Source: Leptospiraceae bacterium
GTDB lineage: Bacteria > Spirochaetota > Leptospiria > Leptospirales > Leptospiraceae
DNA: 64,000 nt
Assembly (NCBI GenBank): GCA_016711485.1
Contig: JADJSX010000031.1
Coordinates: forward strand, 1 to 64,000
Direction: 5' to 3'
Shown here: positions 34,961 to 44,046 of the stretch, piece by piece
Layout of the letters: the number at the start of each line of letters is the position of its first letter
How positions within the stretch are numbered: the first letter of the stretch is position 1
The notes under the pieces: generated by a model
The model's database searches: none
Seen by the model: only the letters and a program-made list of their open reading frames with translations
Told to the model about the DNA's origin: nothing
Made by a program: the position numbers and the translations under genes

Positions 34961-36520
34961 CTAGAGTTGGATACCAACCACTAGTATATCGTCTCTCTGA
35001 GCTTCAAAGTTTTGATGGTTCTTTAAAAAAGAAATTAATTTTTCTTTCTGGTTATCAATATCCAAAGGTGCAATTTCTTCTAAGAAGGTTTTAAGATTTT
35101 TTGTTCCAATCTTTTTGCCTTCTGGATTTGACTGATCTGCAAAACCATCACTCGTTAAATATAGCATATCTCCTTTTTGAACTTGGATCAATTTTTGTTC
35201 AAAAGGATTTAATGTTTTTCTTGGACGACCGCCAATGCTTCGTTTATTTCCAGATACATCCGTTAATTTTCCAGCGGAAACTAAATAAGCGGGTCTATGC
35301 GCCCCACAGAAAATAATTTCATTTTTATTTTTTTCAAAACGAACGATTGATAATTCCATTCCATCTTCCGGAGAATCTTCTGATAACTCTTCTTGTTTTA
35401 ATGCTTTTTTTACACCAGCGTCTAATTTTTCTAAAATTTCTGTGCAATCAAAATTGTGATCTTCATTTACTATTTTTGCTAAAAGCATACTTCCGATCAT
35501 AGAAAGAAATCCACCAGGAACTCCATGTCCTGTGCAGTCAGCAGCTACTAAAAAAGTATATTTATCTTCATGAGTTGCCCAATAAAAATCTCCAGCTACA
35601 ATATCTTTCGGTAAATAGATAATGAAGTAGTTTTGAAAATTTGCACGAAAAGAATCTAAGTCTGGTAGAATTGCATCTTGGATTTTTTGGGCATACTCTA
35701 TGCTACTCGTTATATGTTTGTTTTTTGCTTCAATTTCAATATTTTTTTGGTTTAATTCTTTTGTTCTTTCTACTACCTTTTCTTCCAGTGATGCATTTAA
35801 CTCGGTTAGTTCTTCATTTTTTTGTTTAATTTCCTCTAGAAGGTTTCGGATTTCTATTGTTTGTTTTTCTACTTCTAACGTTAGTTCCCTTTCCGATTCC
35901 TCCATCTTCTTTATTCGAAGTTGTTTGATTTCTTCAGTTATCGTTTTGTTTGATTTAAAAATAGAAAATTCTACTCTACATTCTCCATCTGAATCATAGG
36001 TAATTTTTTCATCAGCCCAACATGTTACTTCCATTGCTTGAGAAAAAATACCAATTAATTTTCCTTGTAAAAAAGGACAACCCCACCTAGATTCTGAAAC
36101 CAGATCTTTCTGCATGTGGAGCTCCCAGGGATTTGATACAATCACGGTTGCCTTTTTTTCTTGGAAATTGAATTCGACTAAATTGAATTTGCCCCAGCCA
36201 ATAGATGTTCCGGCTTGACCCCAAGCAGAAAAACCTTCTCGAAAATCATTACTCATTGCGAGTATAACGTTCTTATAATCTTGCTCGGTTCCATAACTAG
36301 ATGAATGGGCAACCATTAAACGAAAAAGATCATATCCTATTTCTACCGCCAAAGGTTCTAACATTTTTAAAAGGGACGGGTTCGACCAAAATAGAACAGA
36401 CGGAATACCGTAGAAGAAAAGACCACCCTTTTCTGTATCCCAAGAAAACTGTCCTCCCTTAATCTCGAGATGATGCATATTTTCAGTGTTGTTTTCAGAT
36501 TTCATAAGTATTTTATTCAA
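34961..36520 (-). CDS. V4R-domain SpoIIE-type protein phosphatase
   Basis: 519 residues. The N-terminal 4-vinyl-reductase (V4R) sensory domain spans residues about 15-190 (SNPSLLKMLEPLAVEIGYDL, GTSIGWGKFNLVEFNFQEKK) and includes Cys residues that could bind a ligand or metal. A long Glu/Lys coiled coil follows (about 200-270). The PP2C-like SpoIIE domain has IVAGDFYW, AADCTGHGVPGGFLSMIG and the late QRDDILVVGI, all metal-binding Asp positions present. Such phosphatases act on STAS proteins in partner-switching. The first start is TTG 36520 with AAAGGA upstream; ATG 36505 is an alternative. It is convergent with the EthD gene (6-nt gap). Confidence 0.87.
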   Translation of the reverse strand: MNKILMKSENNTENMHHLEIKGGQFSWDTEKGGLFFYGIPSVLFWSNPSLLKMLEPLAVEIGYDLFRLMVAHSSSYGTEQDYKNVILAMSNDFREGFSAWGQAGTSIGWGKFNLVEFNFQEKKATVIVSNPWELHMQKDLVSESRWGCPFLQGKLIGIFSQAMEVTCWADEKITYDSDGECRVEFSIFKSNKTITEEIKQLRIKKMEESERELTLEVEKQTIEIRNLLEEIKQKNEELTELNASLEEKVVERTKELNQKNIEIEAKNKHITSSIEYAQKIQDAILPDLDSFRANFQNYFIIYLPKDIVAGDFYWATHEDKYTFLVAADCTGHGVPGGFLSMIGSMLLAKIVNEDHNFDCTEILEKLDAGVKKALKQEELSEDSPEDGMELSIVRFEKNKNEIIFCGAHRPAYLVSAGKLTDVSGNKRSIGGRPRKTLNPFEQKLIQVQKGDMLYLTSDGFADQSNPEGKKIGTKNLKTFLEEIAPLDIDNQKEKLISFLKNHQNFEAQRDDILVVGIQL

Positions 36521-36644
36521 AGTTCCTTTGGAGATTTTATTAGTTTTTATTGCAATTTCTTTTTTGCTATCTATTAATTTCTGAAATTGTATAAAATTTT
36601 TTTAGATTTCATTTAGAGTGTATATTAAAAGATGTTTATTTATT

Positions 36645-36805
36645 AACTGACCTTACGCAAAATTGATAATTTAAGGAGCCAAAGATGATTTTGAGAATAT
36701 TAGAGAATGTTAATGAATTAATAAATTCAATAGCCTGCGGCAGCAAGCCCACCGCTAGGTGCAAACCTCAAGTGGACGCTGGACTCACCTTGCGTAAGGT
36801 GAGTT
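36645..36805. mobile_element. MITE-like element, copy 2
   Basis: A 161-bp non-coding element in the 315-nt gap between two minus-strand genes. Left end AACTGACCTTACGCAA, right end TTGCGTAAGGTGAGTT (15 of 16 positions inverted). Bounded on both sides by ATT, a candidate 3-bp duplication. The core TATTAGAGAATGTTAATGAA is shared with copies 1 and 3. Next to the right end, ACTCACCTT-GCGT-AAGGTGAGT forms a local 9-bp hairpin. Confidence 0.7.
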
Positions 36806-36835
36806 ATTAATAATTGTCACGCTTTAGATAGGTTT

Positions 36836-38209
36836 TCATACCAAAAACAATTTTTCATCAAGTTCTATTGCAATTGCTTCCTGTTGTAATTGGATTTTCA
36901 TTTCTCTAGCATAATTTATGATTTCATCCATATAAAGATTGATTTTTTCAGAATTAGAATATGTGGTAACTATATAAACTTCTTCATTTACAAGACCTAA
37001 CTCTGCACTTTTCCAAACACCCTCAGCTGTTTTTTTAGTCGCTCCTCCAAATAAATTTCCAAATAATTCCAAACTTTCTTTCACGTATTTCGTTGTATCA
37101 ATAGGTTGATCAATGTTCAAAGTTGTTGGGATATAAATAGAAAGTTGGCGATTTTTTTCCAATCTTTCTATTAAAATTTGTACAACTTCAGAATAAATTT
37201 CTGGAATTGTAAATTTATTTTTACAATAATCTTCCTGATATAATTCTTGAATGGATGGAAGCGGAAAAGTGTAATTAGTTTCTGATAAATTATTTGGATT
37301 TGATTCGTGAAATTCCAGAGTGTAAACACTGCACTTTCCTTGGTTGATATATCTTGAAACATATTTTTTTATTTTTTCAATTTCACTCGTAGTTTGATCG
37401 CTATCGGTAAGGATTATAACTTGCATCGCTTTCTCTAACAAAAGTGGTACGCCATTGTCCATCTGTTCGATATTGACTAAAATATTATAATAACTTTTTG
37501 TAAGTTTATCTAAAACAACTGCAAGTTCAGTTAGTTTTTCTTCTTCTGTTTTTCTAGACAATATATTAAAATTATTTGGATGAGGACTAACGTTTTCCAA
37601 TGCGTTGCCTGGATTCCTTATCGGGTAACTTAGCATAACAGAATTATTAGAGTTCATGGAAGATAAATGAGATATTAAAAACTGAGGAAAGTTAGATTTA
37701 AATTTTTCGGGATTAACTGGAATTGTAAGGATTAGTTTCAAATGGTCTTCCTGATAACCCATCCGATTTGTCATATTAATTAAATACCGACTTAATTCCC
37801 TTGCCAATTCAATTGCAACAGAACTAAATCGATTTAGTATTTTAAAAAATTCATTCCTTTCTATGTAAATAGCTTCAATATCATTTACGGAAATAATTGT
37901 AGCAGAACGTGGAGAATTTTCCAAAACACCTACTTCTCCAAATGTATCACCCGGAAGTAAATAGGCGTGAATAATTTCCTTCTCTAATCCATGTTTTATC
38001 GTTTTTACAACTACAATTCCTTTTTTAATAATATACAGTTTATCACTTAAATCTCCCTGAAATACAATGATATTATTAGGTTTGTAGCTAACGTATTGAA
38101 ATAGGGGAGAAATTTCTTTCACTTCATCCAATGTCAAATGTTGAAAGAGTGGAGTATTTTTAATAATTGCTATTAATTCATTATCAGTGACTTTCTTATC
38201 TGTAATCAC
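36836..38209 (-). CDS. cyclic-nucleotide-binding protein with a novel C-terminal region
   Basis: 457 residues. Residues about 15-140 are a cNMP-binding domain (NTPLFQHLTLDEVKEISPLF, GDTFGEVGVLENSPRSATI), with the Glu and Arg that contact the ribose and phosphate. No helix-turn-helix follows. Instead about 310 residues resemble a degenerate Rossmann region (KAMQVIILTDSDQTTSE, RQLSIYIPTTLNI), loosely like the linker between cNMP and patatin domains in neuropathy-target-esterase proteins, without the lipase part. It is a signalling protein of unknown output. The start is GTG 38209 with GAGGAA upstream. The window encodes two class III cyclases that could supply its ligand. Confidence 0.72.
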   Translation of the reverse strand: MITDKKVTDNELIAIIKNTPLFQHLTLDEVKEISPLFQYVSYKPNNIIVFQGDLSDKLYIIKKGIVVVKTIKHGLEKEIIHAYLLPGDTFGEVGVLENSPRSATIISVNDIEAIYIERNEFFKILNRFSSVAIELARELSRYLINMTNRMGYQEDHLKLILTIPVNPEKFKSNFPQFLISHLSSMNSNNSVMLSYPIRNPGNALENVSPHPNNFNILSRKTEEEKLTELAVVLDKLTKSYYNILVNIEQMDNGVPLLLEKAMQVIILTDSDQTTSEIEKIKKYVSRYINQGKCSVYTLEFHESNPNNLSETNYTFPLPSIQELYQEDYCKNKFTIPEIYSEVVQILIERLEKNRQLSIYIPTTLNIDQPIDTTKYVKESLELFGNLFGGATKKTAEGVWKSAELGLVNEEVYIVTTYSNSEKINLYMDEIINYAREMKIQLQQEAIAIELDEKLFLV

Positions 38210-38390
38210 AAATTTCCTCTACTTTTTTAATTCTAATACAAGAGATATTAATAAACTAATTTAAATTTCGGGATTCATAATCTGGTCCAATCTAAAATCT
38301 ACTTCCGAAATTTAGTTTAGCGTATGTTTATTCTGATTTTAAGACATATATTGAAAATGTTCCTTTTTTAGCAATGTCTTTTCTTTTAAT

Positions 38391-38584
38391 AACTCACCTT
38401 ACGGGCAAGCGCGTTGAAGTGAGATATCGGCAATCGGCGACACTTCGACTATCGCTTGGGCTGCCGCCCAAACATGCTTTTCATTAATTCATTAGCTTTC
38501 TCTAATATTCTTAACTTTGCTTCTATCTACTTTAGCCAAAAGTAATTTTCCACTCGTTTTACGCATTTTGGTGTAAGGTGAGTT
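38391..38584. mobile_element. MITE-like element, copy 3
   Basis: A 194-bp non-coding element. Its ends share a perfect inverted AACTCACCTTAC, and including flanks the inverted match TTTTAATAACTCACC/GGTGAGTTATTAAAA covers 15 bp. The core is in inverse orientation (TTAATTCATTAGCTTTCTCT). The right boundary meets the stop codon of the MBOAT gene (38586-38588): TTATTAAAA at the element edge supplies that stop. The rest of the 0.37-kb gap (38210-38390) shows no gene. Confidence 0.7.
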
Positions 38585-38585
38585 A

Positions 38586-39995
38586 TTAAAACGCAAAGTA
38601 AATAAAACTTTGTGATTCACTTACGCCAAAACAAAGTAACATAAAAAAGTTCGCAAGGATGAATAAAGTAAACGCCCTTTTATTTTCCAACATTTTACTA
38701 AGATTGTATTTTTCAAAAATATATCCAGTAACAAAAAGCAATAGTATTAATTTAAAATAACTAAAATTAACAAAGGATATCGTATACGCATTGGGGCTAA
38801 TGAATAACATTGTTTTTAGCATAGCGAGCGCATCCGTTAATGTATTTGCGCGGAAAAGGGGAAGTCCAAGTCCCAAACATATCATTGTAAATACTCTACA
38901 AAATATGTCGTAAGGTATCCCACCTTTTTCATTTAAATAATTTCTAATTCCGGTTCGGGCATATTCTCTTTCTATCGAAAGCATAGCCGAATGCCAAATA
39001 CCCCAAACTACAAAATGATATGCCGCTCCATGCCAAATTCCTGCGAACATAAATGTAATGAATACATTGATATGTGTTCTCAGTCTGGAGATTTTTGAAC
39101 CACCTAAAGGTATAAATATATAATCTCGAATCCAAGTAGAAAATGATAAATGCCATCTTGCCCAATGTTGGCTAATGCTTGTAACATTGAATGGAAAATT
39201 AAAATTTAGGTCAAACTGAAACCCAAAAAGTCTGGCTACTCCAATCGCAATATCAGTATAACCCGCAAAGTCAAAGTATATTTGCCACATAAATGCAAAT
39301 ACACCCGTCCAGATTTCTATTGAGTTCATGGACGCATAATTTCTAAATACATTATCTACTACGATTGCAAGATTATCAGCAAAAACTATTTTTTTAGTAA
39401 ATCCTAGAAGAATTTGTGCAAATGAGTAACGAATTGTTTCATAATTTACAATTAATCTAGTTTCTAAATCACGAAAAAATGTAGACGCCCGAACGATTGG
39501 TCCCGCAACAAGTTGAGGAAAAAAGGAAACGTACAAGGCGAAATCTAAAAATGATTTCTTTGCTTCCATTTGGTTTCGGTAAACGTCAATTGTGTAACTC
39601 ATAGATTGAAATGTATAGAATGAAATTCCGACCGGTAAAATAATATTATACTCTACAAATCGAAATGAATTAATAAAATTTATATCGTTTAACGTCCCGA
39701 GAAAAAAATTAGTGTATTTAAAATAACTTAAAAATCCAAGATTCGTAGCGAGAGAAATAAATAGGTAGTATTTTCTTTTTTTATCTGATTTATCTAATCT
39801 AGAAATGGAAATGGCGGCAAAATAATCTATTACAATGGAAAATAGCAATAACCATATAAATAAAATATTCCAAGCCATATAAAAATAAAAACTAGCAAGT
39901 AATAGAAATATTCTTTGGTTACGATTTTTTAAATAATTTGATATAATTAATACGATAGGAAGATAAATAAGGAAATGTAAAGAATTGAATAACAT
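38586..39995 (-). CDS. MBOAT-family O-acyltransferase (AlgI-like)
   Basis: 469 residues, polytopic. It has the AlgI/DltB-type signature: FLSYFKYTNFF, FFPQLVAGPIVRA near residue 165, SQHWARWHLSFSTWIRDYI with PLGG near 270, and GIWHGAAYHFVVWGIWHSAM near 320, which holds the catalytic His. MBOAT proteins move an acyl group across the inner membrane for transfer to an exported polysaccharide or similar. It shares one base with the upstream SGNH gene, so the two form an acylation pair. The polymer acylated cannot be inferred. The stop codon lies at the edge of a MITE copy. Confidence 0.9.
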   Translation of the reverse strand: MLFNSLHFLIYLPIVLIISNYLKNRNQRIFLLLASFYFYMAWNILFIWLLLFSIVIDYFAAISISRLDKSDKKRKYYLFISLATNLGFLSYFKYTNFFLGTLNDINFINSFRFVEYNIILPVGISFYTFQSMSYTIDVYRNQMEAKKSFLDFALYVSFFPQLVAGPIVRASTFFRDLETRLIVNYETIRYSFAQILLGFTKKIVFADNLAIVVDNVFRNYASMNSIEIWTGVFAFMWQIYFDFAGYTDIAIGVARLFGFQFDLNFNFPFNVTSISQHWARWHLSFSTWIRDYIFIPLGGSKISRLRTHINVFITFMFAGIWHGAAYHFVVWGIWHSAMLSIEREYARTGIRNYLNEKGGIPYDIFCRVFTMICLGLGLPLFRANTLTDALAMLKTMLFISPNAYTISFVNFSYFKLILLLFVTGYIFEKYNLSKMLENKRAFTLFILANFFMLLCFGVSESQSFIYFAF

Positions 39996-41122
39996 TATTT
40001 AGCCTCTTCTTTTAGAAAAACAATCAATGTTTCGCCTAATTTTTCTGTAAATTTAAACATACCTTTCTGGTTAGGATGCACAGCATCGAAAAAATAGGAG
40101 GCATTGTTCTCTTGTGGAATACTATCAGTCAAATCTATTATTTTATTTCTGGAAATTTCATTAACGTTTTTTAGCCAAAACTCAATTCGTTCGTCTCGTT
40201 TAAAATGAGTCACATAGTTTGAGATAGGAGGAAATACATTTATTATTTTAATATTTTTAGAATTAATATATTGATATAGATTGGAAATTCTTTTTTTGAA
40301 AATTTGAGTTGAGATTGTTTCTTCTAAAGTGATATTAGTGTCTTTTGCTAACAGAAACGTTTTGTATATTGAATCTCTATGATGTTCGTTGGAACCAATT
40401 GCTATTGGAGAATTATTCTTAGTAACCGCTAAGGCTTCTTCAATATTCTGAAATGAATACAATTCTAAACTTTCTTGGTTTGAATTTTCGTATGTATATA
40501 AATTTTGACTAGCAGATGTTGCTTTTCGAATATCTTTAAGTCTTTTATTTGGATTTAATATAAAATCTCCTATATCATGTCTATAAGCCCAGAGTCTTAT
40601 TAAAATATAGGATAATTCCTTGTGAGTAATTATATATTCATGCTCTTTGAATTTTTTTATGGCACTTATTCTATCTAAAGAACTTACCATTGCGAGTGTC
40701 GGAAGGGAAACTTCAGAGCCAACTGTCCAAGGCATTTCTGGTTCATTAACGTGAATTATATACTTTACATTATTGAATTCTTTTAATGCTTTTTCTAAGG
40801 CTAATTGTTGAACAATTAATTCAGATCCAGGAATGGCGATAGACTGAGCCTTTAAGTTTAGAGAAGATAATTTTTCATTTAGTAAACGAAGTGAAATTCC
40901 TTCATATGCGAGAGAAGTACCCACAATTAAAATATCAGGGTCTAACTCTTTCTTTTTTGAAAAAGCGTGTTCTGTAATTCTATTTACGTTGGAAGCGTAT
41001 GAGTTTTTTTTGAGAAACTTTTTGTAAACGCCTAATTGTAAAAGCATTTCTATAATTAAAATGATAGCAATTCCATTTAAAATTGCTGGATCTTTGAAAA
41101 ATTTAAAAAATTCCTTTATCAT
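39995..41122 (-). CDS. SGNH-like O-acyltransferase partner of the MBOAT protein
   Basis: 375 residues with one N-terminal membrane helix (AILNGIAIILIIEMLLQLG), then an extracytoplasmic SGNH-hydrolase fold. The nucleophile motif is ILIVGTSLAYEGIS near residue 70 and the late catalytic motif is FDAVHPNQKGMF near 345 (Asp-x-x-His). AlgJ/AlgX/DltD-like partners of MBOAT proteins place the acyl group on the final acceptor. The family placement is by motifs and gene pairing, as overall similarity is low. Confidence 0.75.
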   Translation of the reverse strand: MIKEFFKFFKDPAILNGIAIILIIEMLLQLGVYKKFLKKNSYASNVNRITEHAFSKKKELDPDILIVGTSLAYEGISLRLLNEKLSSLNLKAQSIAIPGSELIVQQLALEKALKEFNNVKYIIHVNEPEMPWTVGSEVSLPTLAMVSSLDRISAIKKFKEHEYIITHKELSYILIRLWAYRHDIGDFILNPNKRLKDIRKATSASQNLYTYENSNQESLELYSFQNIEEALAVTKNNSPIAIGSNEHHRDSIYKTFLLAKDTNITLEETISTQIFKKRISNLYQYINSKNIKIINVFPPISNYVTHFKRDERIEFWLKNVNEISRNKIIDLTDSIPQENNASYFFDAVHPNQKGMFKFTEKLGETLIVFLKEEAK

Positions 41123-41363
41123 TTGAGTGTGTTTTCTATAAAAAAAGTAACGTTATTTCCATATAACTGATTTGCTTTATTGTGTCGCTTAAAATATAGG
41201 AAACCTAACTTTTAGTAAAAAAAAACGAATCCAGATTTCTAATGAGAATTGAAAATACTAAGAGTTTGCCTAACAAGAGTATTGGTTGTAAATGCTATTG
41301 CAAATTAGCAAATAATTGGTTTGGGCGATAGAACAATAAGCCACAGGCACGTTTGTTATTATT

Positions 41364-43841
41364 TCATAGAGTAGATAAATGAGCCAAATCGTTTTTTAGT
41401 TGAGCGATTTGTGGATCTTCTGGATTTAAGGAAATGAAATCATTTAGAATTTTTTCAGCTTTTTTCTTATTTTTAACTGCTATATATGTATTTATTAGCA
41501 AAATTAAATTTTCTAAATGGTAAGGATTACGCAGTCTTACCCTCTCGAAATAAGTTAACGCATTTTGATGTTTATCCAATGATTTATAGACGTTTCCAAG
41601 AAAGAGTAAAAAGTCTGTATCACTTGGGTTTTTCATTGTGTATTCATGACCGTAAGTTAAGCATTCTTGAATATTATTATTTTTGAATTTCTCTTTAGAT
41701 ATTTCTTTTAAATGATTATAATTACGATCTTCCCCATTGCCTAAGAATTTAATTCTTACTAAAGAAAAATCATCTGTAATTTTACCTTTTTGAGTAGTAA
41801 TATCATAAATCTTTGATAAATTACCTTCGGCCTGATCGATGGTATTTAAAAATTCTGTTTCCTCATGAATAAATGTACCATCCAATTGATTTGAATTCAT
41901 TGGGATAAGGTCGTCTTTACCGTCGGAGCCAATGAAGATAATATCATTTTTCTTCATTTGGTATAAATTAATAAAAACTTTATTGGAATCTACTGGACTT
42001 CCGAGTTTTGTAAAATATATTTCTTTTTCGATAAAACTAGAAACTTTATCTTTATATAAAACTAACCATGGATGTTCTGCATTAATATAATAAAGCAAAC
42101 CAGTATCTTCTTCGATTAAACCGATAACAGCTGATACTAACATTGTACATTCAAACGTCAAAAAAACTTTGTGTAATTCGATAAACGCATTTTTCAACCA
42201 TCTTTCTGGATATGTTGATTCCAAATTTATATTGGATTTGGTTCTTTGAATAATGGAGAAAATTACTGAGCCAAAGACAATTGCTCCTCCGGCACCTTGT
42301 AGAGATTTTCCCATTGCATCAGAATTAAAGAATAAAATATATTTTTGATTATTCAAAATTATATTTTGCGTGTGACAAAGGTCTCCGCCGATATTTTGTT
42401 CCTTTCCATAAAACTCAAATTTCTTTTTTTGAATGATTAAAAAATCGATATTCAGAGTTTCGCTTTTTCCATTGTTTACGGTAAATGGCTCAAGTAGAAG
42501 GGAAGTTAAAAAATAGTCACCATCTTGCTGCTTCTTTAGTTCGTTTACTGTATCGAGAGTTTGTTGAAGTTCTTTTGTTCTTATGCTAATATTTTGCTCC
42601 AATGTATTTGAATAATTTTCTAGTTTTTGATTTGACTGAAATAATTTAAGTTTCAGATAATTAATCTTATCCGCAAGTCCAATAGAGATAAAAACTAACA
42701 TAGCCGAGAGTCCAAATGGAAATGACCAAAAAGTCAATGAATTTACAGGAATTAATGACATTCCTGATAAAACTCGCAAAAATACACTAGGTAAAAACAT
42801 AGACCATGAAAATAAATAAAAGTAAGCAGGTCTGAATTTTTTAAAACTAAGATAAATCCCAATGATAAGAAAAAAAGTATTTTCAATAAAAATTATTATT
42901 AATAATGAATAATACATAAAAGCCCTACTGTCTTTAAATAAAGTGAATAAAGAAATCAGATGGAATACTAATAAAAATATAAATTTATTCAAAAAATTAT
43001 GAATTTGCGGCAATTTAATATTTAACTCTAAATAAGAATTTAAAAATAAAATTTGAAAAATTAGTAGGATCGGTATTATGATCGCACCATCTCTATTGGC
43101 CAGCCAAGTATTATTCGGATATATATACTGAAAGGCAATCCCATGTTGGGATAATAAAGAAAAACCAAAACAAGAAATATAGATTGAAAGAAATAAATAA
43201 ACTTTTTCTTTTAAAAAAATATATAGAAATAAGTTATAAAATATCATTATGACTAAGAATCCATACAACAAACCATACCGCAAATTTCTAAATGATGATT
43301 CTTTATGAAATGAAATAAAAGAAGAATGTAAAATTGGATTTAAAAGAGATAAATTATTTATGCTTCTAGTTTTTATATAATATGTTTGAATAGATTCGGG
43401 TGGAATCTCTAATTCGAAAGCAAAAAAAGTATCGTCTATTTTTCGATTCGCGAAAGGGAATATATCGCCAGTAATTTGAATTTCGTATTTATCTTTAAGT
43501 AAATTATAGAATTCAATGTAGTCCTGTTTTGACCATGGTATTTCTAAAATAGGATTTAACGTATTTTTAACTTTATTGTTTATCGTAAACCGCACCCAAA
43601 AAAAAGATTGATTGTATCCGAAATTTACATTTTCATTTTTCAATTTATTCCATTTTAAATTTTTATGTAGAATTTCTTCAAAGGATAGTTCCCCGTTGGG
43701 GTCTTCCAAATATTCAGAGTATTTACCGAGAATTATTTCTGGACTTTCGGGAGCTTTGATTTCAAAAATTTCTTGTGAAAGAAGGGGCGAAAAAAATATT
43801 CCTAAGAAAAAAACATAAAATAAGTTTAGTTTTTTATACAT
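41364..43841 (-). CDS. 7TM SpoIIE-type phosphatase with C-terminal TPR
   Basis: 825 residues from ATG 43841. Signal peptide (MYKKLNLFYVFFLGIFFSPL), a 7TMR-DISMED2 extracellular sensor (NFGYNQSFFWVRFTINNKVK), seven membrane helices at about 185-400, a coiled coil and a SpoIIE phosphatase domain follow (NIGGDLCHTQN, FFNSDAMGKSLQGAGGAIVF, IGSDGKDDL, ITDDFSLVRI). The C-terminus holds two or three TPR units (about 740-825). Extending the frame upstream would run through tRNA-Pro, so the earlier ATG at 43919 is rejected. The role is probably membrane-signal control of a STAS protein. Confidence 0.88.
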   Translation of the reverse strand: MYKKLNLFYVFFLGIFFSPLLSQEIFEIKAPESPEIILGKYSEYLEDPNGELSFEEILHKNLKWNKLKNENVNFGYNQSFFWVRFTINNKVKNTLNPILEIPWSKQDYIEFYNLLKDKYEIQITGDIFPFANRKIDDTFFAFELEIPPESIQTYYIKTRSINNLSLLNPILHSSFISFHKESSFRNLRYGLLYGFLVIMIFYNLFLYIFLKEKVYLFLSIYISCFGFSLLSQHGIAFQYIYPNNTWLANRDGAIIIPILLIFQILFLNSYLELNIKLPQIHNFLNKFIFLLVFHLISLFTLFKDSRAFMYYSLLIIIFIENTFFLIIGIYLSFKKFRPAYFYLFSWSMFLPSVFLRVLSGMSLIPVNSLTFWSFPFGLSAMLVFISIGLADKINYLKLKLFQSNQKLENYSNTLEQNISIRTKELQQTLDTVNELKKQQDGDYFLTSLLLEPFTVNNGKSETLNIDFLIIQKKKFEFYGKEQNIGGDLCHTQNIILNNQKYILFFNSDAMGKSLQGAGGAIVFGSVIFSIIQRTKSNINLESTYPERWLKNAFIELHKVFLTFECTMLVSAVIGLIEEDTGLLYYINAEHPWLVLYKDKVSSFIEKEIYFTKLGSPVDSNKVFINLYQMKKNDIIFIGSDGKDDLIPMNSNQLDGTFIHEETEFLNTIDQAEGNLSKIYDITTQKGKITDDFSLVRIKFLGNGEDRNYNHLKEISKEKFKNNNIQECLTYGHEYTMKNPSDTDFLLFLGNVYKSLDKHQNALTYFERVRLRNPYHLENLILLINTYIAVKNKKKAEKILNDFISLNPEDPQIAQLKNDLAHLSTL

Positions 43842-43861
43842 AATATTTTCGTTTCTAAAAA

Positions 43862-43933
43862 TCGGAGTGACTGGATTTGAACCAGCGACCACTTGCCCCC
43901 CAGACAAGTGCGCTACCACTGCGCTACACCCCG
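43862..43933 (-). tRNA. trnP: tRNA-Pro (GGG)
   Basis: Minus-strand cloverleaf: acceptor CGGGGTG/CACTCCG with discriminator A, D arm AGCGCAGTGGTAGCGC, anticodon stem CTTGT/GCAAG with loop CTGGGGG giving GGG, T arm GCTGG-TTCAAAT-CCAGT. CCA is not encoded. It lies 20 nt upstream of the 7TM phosphatase start codon on the same strand. Confidence 0.95.
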
Positions 43934-44046
43934 TTTCTTATTAGGAGTATGGTTGTTACTCCGTACCTGTTATTTTTTTATTCTTAGGTTCTTTGTAAAG
44001 AAGAAATATTTTACAATTAGAGAACCATAATTTATACTTACATAGT

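Noticed and set aside
43842..43919. An N-terminal extension of 26 residues on the 7TM SpoIIE phosphatase (beginning MVAHLSGGQVV)
   Set aside because: It is a translation of the tRNA-Pro gene and its flank; the signal peptide starts at the ATG at 43841.
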